Source of the DNA: CAYJIX01 sp964370375
GTDB taxonomy: Bacteria > Desulfobacterota > Desulfovibrionia > Desulfovibrionales > Desulfovibrionaceae
Direction of reading: 5' to 3'
NCBI GenBank assembly: GCA_964370375.1
Contig: CAYJIX010000004.1
Location: 10,405 to 74,404 of the forward strand
Length of the DNA stretch: 64,000 bases
Shown here: piece by piece, positions 35,074 to 44,393 of the stretch
Position numbering within the stretch: the first letter of the stretch is position 1
Layout: each line of letters begins with the position of its first letter
The notes under the pieces: generated by a model
Told to the model about the DNA's origin: nothing
The model's input: only the letters and a program-made list of their open reading frames with translations
The model's database searches: none
Program-made: the position numbers and the translations under genes

Positions 35074-35481
35074 TTATTCTGTTGCCGTTGTTTGTTGAGA
35101 AGGCTCGTCAACGGCTGGGACTGTATGCTCGTCTGCGTTGTTTGTGGCTGTTGGCGGTGTGGCCATGTATATGCGCCCGTCAAGCTGGGCTCCTTCTTCC
35201 ATGCTAAGGTTAGGCGTATGCAAGCTTCCTTGAAAAATGGATGTTTTATGCATAACCATGCGGGATTTTACAGTCGCATCGCCTAAAAAATTACCGGCTA
35301 AAATAAATTCTCCCACCTTAATATTGGCTTTGATGGTTGCGTCTTTGCCGATAATAAGTGCACCTTCAGACTCAATTTCACCGGTAAAACTTCCGTCAAT
35401 GCGCACCGCACCTTGGAAGCGGAGTTTGCCTTCATAATGAGTTCCGGACCCCAAAAACGCATTAATTTCTTCTTTACTCAC
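35074..35481 (-). CDS. Bactofilin (polymer-forming cytoskeletal protein)
   Basis: Predicted 135 aa. The bactofilin beta-helix domain covers about residues 14-110 with repeating short turns (GTHYEGKLRFQGAVRIDGSF, IGKDATIKANIKVGEFILAG), flanked by a short N-terminal tail and a disordered acidic C-terminus. Bactofilins self-assemble into filaments involved in cell shape and envelope organisation. The start is GTG at 35481 with AAGG upstream. It sits 28 bp after rodA and before the atp unit, an order I associate with Desulfovibrio relatives. Confidence 0.94.
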   Translation of the reverse strand: MSKEEINAFLGSGTHYEGKLRFQGAVRIDGSFTGEIESEGALIIGKDATIKANIKVGEFILAGNFLGDATVKSRMVMHKTSIFQGSLHTPNLSMEEGAQLDGRIYMATPPTATNNADEHTVPAVDEPSQQTTATE

Positions 35482-35509
35482 AGCTAACCTTACCTATTAT
35501 TTTATAAAA

Positions 35510-36619
35510 TTACTTAAAAACAAAACGACGCATGGAGACATTAAGGACTATACCAACTAATGCAAAATTAATCAATGTGGCACTGCCGCCATAACTTAAA
35601 AAAGGCAACGGAATCCCCACAACCGGCATAAGGCCAACCACCATACCAATATTGATGGTGGCCTGCCAGATAAAATAGATAAATATTCCCACGGATACGG
35701 TACTGCCAAAACGGTCCTTAGCGTTACGTATTGTGGCAAAAATACTCAAAAAAAACAAGGAATAAAGGCAGATCAAGGCAATGCTGCCGACAAATCCCCA
35801 TTCCTCTCCAAAAACGGCTATAGCAAAATCTGTATGCTTTTCAGGTAAAAAGCGCAACTGGCTTTGGGTTCCTTGTAAAAAGCCTTTTCCCCAAACTTCG
35901 CCAGAGCCTATGGCAATGCGCGATTGAATGATTTGATAGCCGGAACCGCGCGGATCGGAGGTTGGATCAAGAAAGGTCAAAACTCGTTGCTTTTGATAAT
36001 CGTACATGGAAAACCACAAAAGCGGCAAAATCAGCGGAATGAGCAGCAAACATACTTTTAAAACCTGAGGCTTGATCCCGTGATATAAGATCATGCCCCC
36101 TAAAATTGCCAAAACCGTAAGTCCGGTTCCAAGGTCAGGTTGCAGCATGATAAAACCTGCCGGCACAAGGCCCACAAAAAGAACCCTGCCAAGGGACCGC
36201 CAGTTTAATAAAGCACCGTCAAGGGCTAAAACGCGCGCGCCCATGATAAGCACCGCAAGCTTTGCCATTTCGCTGGGTTGAAAGTTAAAAAAACCTAAAT
36301 CCAGCCAGCGACGTGCCCCGTAAATAACCTTACCAAAAAAAGGAATCATCATCAGCGCGATGAGTGCAAGTATATACAAAGGCATGGAAAGCCCTTGCAG
36401 ATGACGATAGTCAAAGCTCATAAAAAAAAGCATGACCATAAAACCAAGGCCGCCCCAGATAAGCTGACGCTGATAAAAGGCTGATACCGACAAGCCCTCT
36501 TCAACACGAACACCGCTGGCAGAATATAAATTCGCAATACCAATGCCAAAAAGCAAGCACAAGCACGCCAAAAGGCTCCAATTCATATGTGTGAACAAGC
36601 GGCGATCGATAAAACCCAT
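35510..36619 (-). CDS. rodA: RodA, SEDS peptidoglycan glycosyltransferase
   Basis: Predicted 369 aa with about ten membrane helices. Family landmarks include IANLYSASG near the N-terminus, ARRWLDLGFFNFQPSEMAKL, GFLQGTQSQLRFLPEKHTDF and the C-terminal PVVGIPLPFLSYGGSA. RodA polymerises glycan strands for side-wall growth with PBP2, which is encoded here in the mre cluster about 8 kb away. AAGGCTT precedes the ATG at 36619. Confidence 0.97.
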   Translation of the reverse strand: MGFIDRRLFTHMNWSLLACLCLLFGIGIANLYSASGVRVEEGLSVSAFYQRQLIWGGLGFMVMLFFMSFDYRHLQGLSMPLYILALIALMMIPFFGKVIYGARRWLDLGFFNFQPSEMAKLAVLIMGARVLALDGALLNWRSLGRVLFVGLVPAGFIMLQPDLGTGLTVLAILGGMILYHGIKPQVLKVCLLLIPLILPLLWFSMYDYQKQRVLTFLDPTSDPRGSGYQIIQSRIAIGSGEVWGKGFLQGTQSQLRFLPEKHTDFAIAVFGEEWGFVGSIALICLYSLFFLSIFATIRNAKDRFGSTVSVGIFIYFIWQATINIGMVVGLMPVVGIPLPFLSYGGSATLINFALVGIVLNVSMRRFVFK

Positions 36620-36743
36620 AAGCCTTGTCTCGTTATGCTATAAGCCTGTGTTTTTTTTAAGTATTATACGGTGTTATCAGGCAACGTGGGCGCACCTGTG
36701 AAGGGGCAGGCCAAACCATGCGGATGCTGCCAAAACCATGTAA

Positions 36744-36782
36744 AGGCGCACAAATGCGTAAAGCTTTGCGCCTGTTTTTTTT
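36744..36782 (+). terminator. Orphan plus-strand terminator in the rodA-trpS gap
   Basis: AGGCGCA/TGCGCCT (36744-36750 with 36767-36773) followed by G and a run of eight T on the plus strand. No plus-strand gene precedes it; the flanking genes are both on the minus strand. See findings for a possible small RNA (about 36676-36782). Confidence 0.55.
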
Positions 36783-36824
36783 GCATCAGCCATCAATTGC
36801 CTTACGTATCAAGGCAAGATGCGC

Positions 36825-37817
36825 CTACATTTTCATGGCATCATGCACGATGTCTATGGTTTTTCTTGCTGCGTTTTGAGCTTTGGCATTGCCTTCAGCC
36901 ACAATTTCGTCAAGCCATTTTGGGCGTGCCATGTATTCTGCACGGCGAGCCTGTAAAGGTTCAAGAAAACGGGCTAGGTTTTCTATAAAAATTTTCTTGC
37001 AATCCACACAGCCTAATTTGGCAGAGGTGCAGCCTTCTTGTATTTCAGCTTGTGTTGCGGCATCTGTCATCAACAAGTGATAGGGAAAAAGGTTGCACAC
37101 GCTAGGATTGCCGGGATCTGTTTTGCGAAGGCGGGCAGGGTCTGTGAACATGCTACGGATTTTTGGCTGAAGCTCATCAATGGTGTCGCGCAGATAGATG
37201 GAGTTTCCATAGCTTTTGGACATTTTGCGCCCGTCAAGCCCCGGGCATTTGGCTTCCGGTGTAAGTTTTGCTTCAGGTTCAGGGAAAACCTGACCGTATA
37301 AATGGTTGAAACGTCGTGCGATTTCTCTGGTCAATTCAAGGTGCGGCAATTGGTCTTGCCCCACAGGAACCCATTTGGGGCGGTACATAAGGATATCGGC
37401 TGCCATAAGCACAGGATAGCCTAAAAAGCCAAAGTTCCCTAAATCCTTGGTGGTGATTTCTTGTTGTTGTTCTTTATAGGTGGGGTTGCGTTCAAGCCAG
37501 CTGACAGGGGTTATCATGCCGAGCAAAAGGCTTAATTCTGCATGCTCAAGGACTTTGGATTGTTGAAAAATGACGGATTGTTCAGGGTCAATACCTGAGG
37601 CAAGCCAATCAAGGACAAGTTCGCGCACATGCGTTTTTACTTGGGAGGTATCGGCGTAATCGCTGGTCAAGGCATGCCAATCAGCCACAAAAAAATAGGC
37701 TGTGGTTTCTTTTTGCATGGGCACCCAATTTTTAAGCGCTCCAAAATAATGCCCGATGTGTAAGGGCCCTGTAGGGCGCATGCCTGAAACTGTGCAAAGA
37801 TTGGGATTATGTTGCAT
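36825..37817 (-). CDS. trpS: Tryptophanyl-tRNA synthetase
   Basis: Predicted 330 aa class I synthetase of usual length. The HIGH-type motif is in RPTGPLHIGHYFGALKNW and the second motif is KMSKSYGN. It charges tRNA-Trp. Follows the M50 protease gene on the same strand after 95 bp. Confidence 0.97.
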   Translation of the reverse strand: MQHNPNLCTVSGMRPTGPLHIGHYFGALKNWVPMQKETTAYFFVADWHALTSDYADTSQVKTHVRELVLDWLASGIDPEQSVIFQQSKVLEHAELSLLLGMITPVSWLERNPTYKEQQQEITTKDLGNFGFLGYPVLMAADILMYRPKWVPVGQDQLPHLELTREIARRFNHLYGQVFPEPEAKLTPEAKCPGLDGRKMSKSYGNSIYLRDTIDELQPKIRSMFTDPARLRKTDPGNPSVCNLFPYHLLMTDAATQAEIQEGCTSAKLGCVDCKKIFIENLARFLEPLQARRAEYMARPKWLDEIVAEGNAKAQNAARKTIDIVHDAMKM

Positions 37818-37912
37818 ACCGGATAGCTCCGCAAAAGGTTGTAGTGTATGAAACCTATAAGGTTTTTATAGCAAAACCTTATAGGACCATGTGTCTATAC
37901 AAAACGCAAACG

Positions 37913-38584
37913 CTACAAGCCCACAAGGGCCAGCATGATATCAATGGATCCGCGAATGAGCGGAAAAAGTACAGTGCCAAGCATGCCTGTCATGAGCAGC
38001 AGAATAATAAGGATAAAGCCAAAGCGCCCAAGCTGCATATACTGATTAGCCAAAGGCCCGGGCAAAAGGCCCCACACGATTTTGCTCCCGTCAAGGGGCG
38101 GAATGGGCATAAGGTTGAGCCATGCCAGGGTCAGGTTAATGGTAATGCCGGCTTGCAACATATAAAACAAATATTGCGTTACCGGATTGTTTTGCAGGTC
38201 AGCATGGGGCACAATGCTGAGCAATAACCGCAAACCCACCGCAAAGAAAAACGCCAAGATAAAGTTGGACAAAGGCCCTGCTGCAGACACCCAAATAGTG
38301 TCCTTGCTGATGGATTTAAAATTATTGGGATTGATGGGCACAGGTTTTGCCCAGCCAAAGGTAAAGGGGCCCAGAAGGCTTGTCAGTGCAAAAACAGCCA
38401 AGCCCATGGGGTCAATATGGGGAATGGGGTTTAACGTGATACGCCCAAGCATGCGCGCCGTGGGATCACCACAGCGATTTGCCATCCATGCATGGGCCAC
38501 TTCATGAAGAATGATGCCGAGCATGAGCGGTACAAAGGCTATGGTCATACGTTGTATGGCTTGGGCCAAATCCATGTCAAACAT
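37913..38584 (-). CDS. Membrane-embedded site-2-protease-like zinc metalloprotease (M50)
   Basis: Predicted 223 aa with about five to six membrane segments. The zinc motif HEVAH (H27, E28, H31 by count) lies in LGIILHEVAHAWMANRCGD, and the second conserved site is LNLMPIPPLDGSKIV (Asp ligand in PLDG). This is the compact soluble-domain-free M50B branch (YwhC/FtsH-like site-2 protease group) common in Desulfovibrio. Natural substrates are unknown. AAGGATTTAAGC precedes the ATG at 38584. Confidence 0.92.
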   Translation of the reverse strand: MFDMDLAQAIQRMTIAFVPLMLGIILHEVAHAWMANRCGDPTARMLGRITLNPIPHIDPMGLAVFALTSLLGPFTFGWAKPVPINPNNFKSISKDTIWVSAAGPLSNFILAFFFAVGLRLLLSIVPHADLQNNPVTQYLFYMLQAGITINLTLAWLNLMPIPPLDGSKIVWGLLPGPLANQYMQLGRFGFILIILLLMTGMLGTVLFPLIRGSIDIMLALVGL

Positions 38585-38693
38585 GCTTAAATCCTTATAT
38601 AATGCGATACTATGTGAAATGTTTTTTTACAGTTTATGTATAATAATAAGAGCAAAAACTCGATTGGCAAATGTTTTTCGTGTCGCTGGCAAG

Positions 38694-39893
38694 TTACGCC
38701 ACAGTTAGGCGCAAAAAGCGTTTTTTGCCAAGTTTTATTTCGTATTCGCCTTGGGCAAGTGGGCTGTCTGCATCGTCCACGCGCTGGCCATTGACGACAA
38801 GTGACCCTGCTTTAATCAGGCGTTTAGCCTCAGCGCGCGAGGCAGCAAGCCCAGCGTCTGTTAAAAATACCGGAGGCTTACTTTCGTCACCATGGGTACA
38901 AGTGTGGCTGGGAGCGTCTGCCGGCATGGTGCCGCCTTTGGCAAAAACGGCGTTAAAGCCTTGTCTTGCCTCATGGGCACTGTCTGTGCCGTGGTAGCGT
39001 TCCACAATTTCAAAGGCCAGGTCTTCTTTGGCTTTTTTGGGGTGAAGCGTGCCTGACTCAACATCCTTTTTCAAAACTTGTATTTCTTCAAGGGATTTGT
39101 CAGAAATAAGCTCATAGTAACGCCACATAAGCTCATCAGATACAGACATGGCTTTGCCAAATTGCGTTGAGGGTGCTTCATGGATGCCAATGTAATTGTC
39201 ATAGGATTTTGACATTTTGCGCACGCCATCCAATCCTTCCAGCAGCGGCATGGTCAATATGCATTGAGGTTCAAGGCCGTATTGGCTCATAAGGGTGCGT
39301 CCCACCAACAAATTGAAGGTTTGGTCGCGCCCGCCCATTTCCACATCGGCTTTTAATTCAACCGAATCATAGCCTTGCATGAGAGGGTACATAAGCTCGT
39401 GCAGGGCAATGGGAGCGTTATTGGCATAACGCTTGGCAAAGTCATCGCGTTCCATCATACGAGCAAGTGTGTAGCGTGAGGCCAAGCGGATAAAGTCAGC
39501 TGCGCCCATTTTGCCAAGCCATGTGGAATTGAATTCCACCACTGTGGTCGTGGGATCAAGGATTTTAAAAACTTGCTCTTTATAGGTTTGAGCATTGGCT
39601 TTGACCTGTTCTTCAGTCAAAGGGGGGCGTGTGGCACTTCGCCCTGACGGGTCACCGATACGGCCTGTAAAATCGCCGATAAGAAAAACAATTCTGTGTC
39701 CAAGTTGTTGAAAATGCTTCATTTTATGGATGACAACCGTATGACCCAAATGCAAATCGGGTGCTGTAGGGTCAAAGCCTACTTTAATGGTCAAAGGTTG
39801 ATTGCGAGCCAGTTTTTTGCGCAGCTCGCCTTCATCAATAAGATCAGCAACGCCGCGTTTGATCAGCTGCATTTGGGAGTCGACATCAAGCAT
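38694..39893 (-). CDS. tyrS: Tyrosyl-tRNA synthetase
   Basis: Predicted 399 aa. The HIGH-type motif is PDLHLGHTVVIHKM, the KMSKS loop is VRKMSKSYDNY and a C-terminal S4 RNA-binding domain covers about 335-397 (EAKRLIKAGSLVVNGQRVDD). This is the TyrRS subgroup with a shorter linker (TyrZ-like). GAGGTCTTT lies ahead of the ATG at 39893. Confidence 0.97.
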   Translation of the reverse strand: MLDVDSQMQLIKRGVADLIDEGELRKKLARNQPLTIKVGFDPTAPDLHLGHTVVIHKMKHFQQLGHRIVFLIGDFTGRIGDPSGRSATRPPLTEEQVKANAQTYKEQVFKILDPTTTVVEFNSTWLGKMGAADFIRLASRYTLARMMERDDFAKRYANNAPIALHELMYPLMQGYDSVELKADVEMGGRDQTFNLLVGRTLMSQYGLEPQCILTMPLLEGLDGVRKMSKSYDNYIGIHEAPSTQFGKAMSVSDELMWRYYELISDKSLEEIQVLKKDVESGTLHPKKAKEDLAFEIVERYHGTDSAHEARQGFNAVFAKGGTMPADAPSHTCTHGDESKPPVFLTDAGLAASRAEAKRLIKAGSLVVNGQRVDDADSPLAQGEYEIKLGKKRFLRLTVA

Positions 39894-40086
39894 AAAGACC
39901 TCAGTGTGTGCCGGTTAGTGGTGGTAAAAAAGTGTAAAACAAAAAAACGTATACATATACAGGGTATTAAAGGTACATTTACAGTTCTGTGTATGTGTAT
40001 GAAGCCAAGGCTTTAACACATTGCAGAACCCGTATTATTGGCAGACATGGGCTATTGTGTCAATCATAGAACAGCAAGCAAGGGCA

Positions 40087-40207
40087 GGCTGCCCCCAAAG
40101 GGCTGTCTGAGGTGTCAGAGGACGTTTGGCAGAACGGCATGGACCAAAGCGTCCTATACCGCCCTGCAAAACGTCCTCTTCCTACCATCCAACCCTTTTT
40201 TGAACAG
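40087..40207 (-). repeat. Dispersed repeat, copy A
   Basis: Read on the minus strand it starts CTGTTCAAAAAAGG and contains CTTTGGTCCATGCC and CAGACAGCCCTTT followed by GGGGGCAGCC. The same blocks in the same order occur in copy B (52193-52312). Blocks of 14, 14 and about 23 bp are identical or nearly so; the spacers diverge. No open frame is shared. Confidence 0.75.
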
Positions 40208-40362
40208 TACACACGACGCTTGGTCGCATGTCCTATGCGACACAAGCTATCGCAAGCGTCGCCTGCGCTGGAAGTGAATTCCAGCTTGCCTTTGGCTTGC
40301 TCCCCTGCGGGGCTTGCCACATCCTGTGGCATGCTGTTCTTTTTGAACAGCCTGCCCAAAAT
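40208..40362. repeat. Chain of stem-loops within the repeat island
   Basis: Consecutive perfect inverted repeats: GTCGCAT/ATGCGAC nested within CGACGCTTG/CAAGCGTCG (about 40214-40261), GCTGGAA/TTCCAGC (about 40266-40284), CCCC/GGGG around TGC (about 40302-40312) and GCCACA/TGTGGC (about 40315-40329). It is bounded by CTGTTCAAAAA-type sequences at about 40197-40207 and 40338-40350. Short open frames here are by-products. Confidence 0.65.
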
Positions 40363-40398
40363 GAAGGTTTTTTGGGGGAAGGGTTGTGTGTGAAAAAC

Positions 40399-40422
40399 GC
40401 TTTTTCAACAGCCTGTTAATGG
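40399..40422 (+). repeat. Dispersed 24-bp motif (AACAGCCTGTTAA)
   Basis: GCTTTTTCAACAGCCTG... matches 20 of 24 bases at 23107-23130 and 19 of 24 at 52165-52188; the AACAGCCTGTTAA core also abuts the N gap at 57441. It closes the repeat island 34 bp before the radical SAM stop. Confidence 0.6.
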
Positions 40423-40455
40423 ATAGTTGAAAAAATGCGGACAAAACCTACAGCT

Positions 40456-41397
40456 TCACCTTGGGCTCTTGCAGGCGTCAGGACATGCAAGGTTTTTTTC
40501 TGCATTTTTCGCCCTAATACGTTTTTCGATATCCAGTTGTACCATGTGCTTTTTTAACGCCCAGGCAGGTGTCACAAGTTCGTGACTGCGCGGGTCAGCA
40601 GCCACACGGTGCACAATAATATCGGACCGCAGCATGTCCAAAAGCTCAAGCATAAGCTCGATATAATCTTGCCTTGCAGGTGGTACAAACGTGCCAGCAA
40701 GGTACGCTGCCTCAAGGGGCGTATTGCGGCACACATAAACATTATGAAATTTCACGCCATGTATGGGCAATTGGTTGAGCCGTAAAAGGGTTTCGCGTGC
40801 ATGTCTGGCATCTTCGTTCGGCAATCCAATCATAAGGTGTGCGCAAACTTTAAGGCCGGCTTTGGCAGCCACATGTATGGCGTTTTCACTGCAAGCAGCG
40901 TCATGGCCCCTGTTGATCAGGGCAAGGGTGTCATCGTGAAGGCTTTGCACGCCAAGTTCAAGCCATATTTCAGAACACGGCATGCCTGCCAAAAGCTCTG
41001 CTTTTTCTTGACTTAAACAATCAGGGCGCGTGCCTACGCTAAGCGCAACCATGTTTGGCAATCCGCGGATTTCATCAAGAGTTTTTTGCAGGCGTTCTAT
41101 GGGTCCATAGGTGTTGGAAAAGGATTGCAAATACGCCATATAGAGCATGTCTTTTCCGGCATCTGTAAAGTGCTTATGCCATGCCGCCCATTGTTCAGAT
41201 ATTGATAATCCTTGTATGCCAAGGCCGGAGCCTGCGCCTAAGTCGTTACAAAACATACAGCCGGTATGGGAAAGCGTGCCGTCGCGGTTAGGACAAGTGC
41301 TTCCAAGGTGCGCGCAATCCAAGGGGATTTTTTGTACGCGCTGCCCAAATTGTTGACGCAAATACGCCGTAAAGGTGTTCCAAAGGGGTTTGTCCAT
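40456..41397 (-). CDS. Radical SAM protein of the TIGR01212/YhcC type
   Basis: Predicted 313 aa. Cysteines in STCPNRDGTLSHTGCMFCND (C35, C47, C50 by count) match the YhcC-like radical SAM cluster motif, preceded by PLDCAHLG. Further family marks are YLQSFSNTYGP and the GTRPDCL loop. The reaction is unknown; family members have been linked to tRNA or translation factors by context only. An open frame continues to 41583, but the ATG at 41397 (MDKPLWNTF) matches the family N-terminus and has AAAGGA 12 nt upstream. Confidence 0.88.
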   Translation of the reverse strand: MDKPLWNTFTAYLRQQFGQRVQKIPLDCAHLGSTCPNRDGTLSHTGCMFCNDLGAGSGLGIQGLSISEQWAAWHKHFTDAGKDMLYMAYLQSFSNTYGPIERLQKTLDEIRGLPNMVALSVGTRPDCLSQEKAELLAGMPCSEIWLELGVQSLHDDTLALINRGHDAACSENAIHVAAKAGLKVCAHLMIGLPNEDARHARETLLRLNQLPIHGVKFHNVYVCRNTPLEAAYLAGTFVPPARQDYIELMLELLDMLRSDIIVHRVAADPRSHELVTPAWALKKHMVQLDIEKRIRAKNAEKNLACPDACKSPR

Positions 41398-41755
41398 TGT
41401 TGTGTTGTTTCCTTTATAAGGCAGTTTCATGCTTGCAGTTTTTTCAAGGATTCTGTACGAAGAGGCAGCATTATTTACTGTTTTGTTCCTCTTGTTCCTC
41501 ATGGTGGCAAGCGCTTTTTTCAGCATGCTTTGCTTCTTTGCACAACGCGCTAAAAAAATACGAATATTTAGGCCAGAGGTCAATCCGGTTGTTGCCTGAC
41601 AGGCGGTTTTATGCTAGCTTACAAAAAGTATATGGATTTATGCTGATAGCGGTTCCATTTTGATTGAAAACATTCATAGCGGTGAATACACGTTGACGTT
41701 GGCGCTTAACCGTGCAAATTTATTGCGCCTGCGCCTGTACAGCGATGATCTGCTT

Positions 41756-41784
41756 TTGCAGTCAACAGGGCAATTTTTTAGAAT
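41756..41784 (+). promoter_or_regulatory. Possible promoter of the mre cluster
   Basis: TTGCAG (41756-41761), 17 nt, TAGAAT (41779-41784), 43 bp before the mreB start; another AT-rich TATATTATAC lies just downstream. The 429-bp gap 41398-41826 otherwise holds no supported gene. Confidence 0.35.
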
Positions 41785-41826
41785 TGCTATATTATACCAC
41801 AATATAAACGCCTGAAGCGAGCTGAC

Positions 41827-42867
41827 ATGACAAAAATATTGGACGCCATTCTTGGCACATTTTCCAGCGACCTTGCCATCGACCTTGGCACTGCCAACAC
41901 CTGTGTTTATGTAAAAGGACAAGGTATAGTGCTTCGTGAACCGTCTGTGGTTGCTGTGAAAAAAGATTCGCGCGGTAACACTCAGGTTTTGGCTGTCGGG
42001 CAAGATGCCAAACGTATGCTTGGCAAAACCCCCGGCAACATCCAGGCCATTCGCCCCATGAAAGACGGGGTTATTGCGGATTTTGAGGTGACAGAGGCCA
42101 TGCTTCGTCACTTTATTTCCAAGGTGCATAATTCAAGGCGTCTTGTGCGTCCGCGTATCATGATCTGCGTGCCTACAGGCATCACGCAAGTGGAAAAACG
42201 CGCTGTTAAAGAATCAGCCCAAAGCGCCGGCGCACGGGAAGTTTATCTTATCGAGGAACCCATGGCAGCGGCCATAGGCGCAGATTTGCCCATCCAAGAG
42301 CCCACCTCCAACATGGTGGTGGATATTGGCGGCGGCACGACAGAGGTTGCGATCATATCCCTTTCAGGCATTGTGTACTCACGTTCTGTACGTGTTGGCG
42401 GGGATAAGATGGACGAATCCATCATGGTACATATAAAGCGCAAGTATAATATGCTTATTGGGGAATCATCAGCTGAGGAAATCAAAATTAAAATTGCCTC
42501 TGCCTATCCCATGGATCCTGAACAACAAATCGAAGTCAGAGGGCGTGACCTTGTAACAGGGATCCCGCAAAACATCATCATCACATCCGAAGAGGTGCGC
42601 AAAGCCATTTCCGAGCAGGTGGACAGTATTGTACAGGCTGTGCGTATTGCCCTTGAACAAACACCGCCCGAGCTTGCAGCAGATATTGTTGACAGAGGTA
42701 TTGTGCTTACAGGCGGTGGCGCCTTGCTCAAAGGTTTAGATCAGCTGTTGCGCGAGGAAACATCGCTCCCCATTACCGTTGTTGACGATCCATTGTCCAC
42801 CGTAGTTGTGGGCACTGGCAGGGCCCTTGATAATTTGCACGTCTTGCATGAAGTGTGCATTGATTAG
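41827..42867 (+). CDS. mreB: Rod-shape protein MreB (actin homologue)
   Basis: Predicted 346 aa, usual length. Phosphate loops DLGTANTCVY (near 17-26) and DIGGGTTEVAIIS (near 163), the adenosine motif GGALLKGLD and the membrane-binding N-terminus (MTKILDAILGTFSSDLAIDLG) are clear. It polymerises under the inner membrane and guides RodA/PBP2. First gene of the mreBCD-mrdA run, with a 174-bp gap before mreC that shows no gene. Confidence 0.98.
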   Translation: MTKILDAILGTFSSDLAIDLGTANTCVYVKGQGIVLREPSVVAVKKDSRGNTQVLAVGQDAKRMLGKTPGNIQAIRPMKDGVIADFEVTEAMLRHFISKVHNSRRLVRPRIMICVPTGITQVEKRAVKESAQSAGAREVYLIEEPMAAAIGADLPIQEPTSNMVVDIGGGTTEVAIISLSGIVYSRSVRVGGDKMDESIMVHIKRKYNMLIGESSAEEIKIKIASAYPMDPEQQIEVRGRDLVTGIPQNIIITSEEVRKAISEQVDSIVQAVRIALEQTPPELAADIVDRGIVLTGGGALLKGLDQLLREETSLPITVVDDPLSTVVVGTGRALDNLHVLHEVCID

Positions 42868-43041
42868 AATAAACGAACAATGGGGCATGTTATAGACTGC
42901 AAAAACTCCATGCTCGTTGAAGCTGTTAAAAAACTGTTTGCTGTATCAGCACGGGCCTTGCACATTGGCCAAGGATTGATGTGAAGCGTACCTTTGGTAC
43001 ATATGCCCATGCACGTGGTGTACGGTTTTTAGGTTATTGTT

Positions 43042-43911
43042 ATGACTCCACGGCGTATCTTGGTTATTCCCGCGCTTGTATTGTTTTTATTTCTAAGCAT
43101 CTATAGCTGGAATCAACGCACGAATGTTCTTGACAATCTTGCAAGCAATACCGGGCTTGAATCTGTTGGGGCTGTGCTTAAAACTGTACGCTTTATTGAA
43201 GACAGCATCGCGTCAACATGGAACAAATACATCAACCTTGTTACCGTGTACGAAGAAAATGTTGTCTTGCGCCAGCAGGTTTTGGACATGCAAAACGAGC
43301 TTATCCGCGTTGCCGAGGATAGGGCTGAGCTTAAACGCTTGCGCGAACTTTTTATGTTTGAACCGCCAGAACTGTGGCAGCCTTTGGGGGCGCGTATTCT
43401 GACAGGGCGTATTGGCGGCAATGCAGCCCTTGATACGGTCATTATCAGCCGAGGCTTTCTTACCGGAGGGGTGCCGGGAACGCCGGTTTCAACCCCTCAA
43501 GGCGTGGTGGGCAGGGTGTTGCGAGCAGGCCCCACAACCTCTATGGTTTTGCTCCTTTCTGATCCTGGAAGCCGTGTTGCCGTTATCAGCCAGGAAGGGC
43601 GCGTTCAAGGTGTTCTAGCAGGAACAGGCCCGTTTAAACCCCTTGAATTACTTTTTGTTACGCACAGCACAACCTTACGTGAAGGGGAGCTCCTTGTCAC
43701 GTCAGGCCTTGACAATGCCTATCCTAAGGGATTGCCTGTGGCAGTTGTCAGTAGGGTTCAGCCGTCAGATGTTCCTTTGTTTCAAGAGGTACTGGCAACG
43801 CCTTTGGCAGATTTTGCCATCATGGAGGATGTGTTGCTGTTATCCAAACCGCGTAAACCCATAGCACCGCCCCCACCTGTATATACGCCGTCCGCTATGG
43901 ACAGCAATTAG
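43042..43911 (+). CDS. mreC: Rod-shape protein MreC
   Basis: Predicted 289 aa. One N-terminal membrane helix (about 5-23), a coiled coil (about 70-105) and the MreC beta-barrel domains (about 110-270: RGFLTGGVPGTPVSTPQGVVGRV, LLLSDPGSRVAV). It has a proline-rich C-terminal tail. It activates the PBP2/RodA elongasome from the periplasm. mreD follows after 11 bp. Confidence 0.95.
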   Translation: MTPRRILVIPALVLFLFLSIYSWNQRTNVLDNLASNTGLESVGAVLKTVRFIEDSIASTWNKYINLVTVYEENVVLRQQVLDMQNELIRVAEDRAELKRLRELFMFEPPELWQPLGARILTGRIGGNAALDTVIISRGFLTGGVPGTPVSTPQGVVGRVLRAGPTTSMVLLLSDPGSRVAVISQEGRVQGVLAGTGPFKPLELLFVTHSTTLREGELLVTSGLDNAYPKGLPVAVVSRVQPSDVPLFQEVLATPLADFAIMEDVLLLSKPRKPIAPPPPVYTPSAMDSN

Positions 43912-43922
43912 GCAGGCGCGTT

Positions 43923-44393
43923 TTGAAAACACGCAACCTAGTTTGGTGGGGAACCTTTTTTGTAACGGCACTTACTCTACAGACGTTTATGCCGGGTATT
44001 GATCTGCTTGTGGTTGGTGTTTTGCTTTGTTTGCAGGAAAAAAACTGGAAGCAGTTTGGCTGGGTGATCCTTGTATCCTTGCTCATCCGCGAAGGGAGCG
44101 GCAGCATGGATTTTGGTGGCGGAATAGTGTGGTATATTGCTGTTATACTTTCTTTTTTTGTTGGGCATTGGCTTTTTGAAACAGAAAACTATTTGTTTAT
44201 GATGCTTTTAGGGGTATGCCTTGGCAGTGCGCATTTTTTTGTGGTGCAGCTGATGGGCTCTTTGCAGTATTTTTCAATCAATATTGGAACCTTGCTAGAT
44301 GAATCCATGGTTCAAGCTATACTGATACCTATTGCTTGGAAAGGTGCTGCGTGTTCACGAGGTTGGGTGCTTGGCGATGAAAATCCATCTTGA
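43923..44393 (+). CDS. mreD: Rod-shape protein MreD
   Basis: Predicted 156 aa with about five membrane helices, small and poorly conserved as usual for MreD. Function is assigned mainly by place: between mreC and mrdA. The start is a TTG at 43923. It overlaps mrdA by 17 bp. Confidence 0.82.
   Translation: MKTRNLVWWGTFFVTALTLQTFMPGIDLLVVGVLLCLQEKNWKQFGWVILVSLLIREGSGSMDFGGGIVWYIAVILSFFVGHWLFETENYLFMMLLGVCLGSAHFFVVQLMGSLQYFSINIGTLLDESMVQAILIPIAWKGAACSRGWVLGDENPS

Noticed and set aside
40038..40419. Open frames of 60-99 codons in the repeat island
   Set aside because: Built from stem-loop repeats on both strands; low plausibility as proteins.
41674..42129. 151-codon minus-strand frame overlapping mreB start
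   Set aside because: Antisense shadow of mreB.
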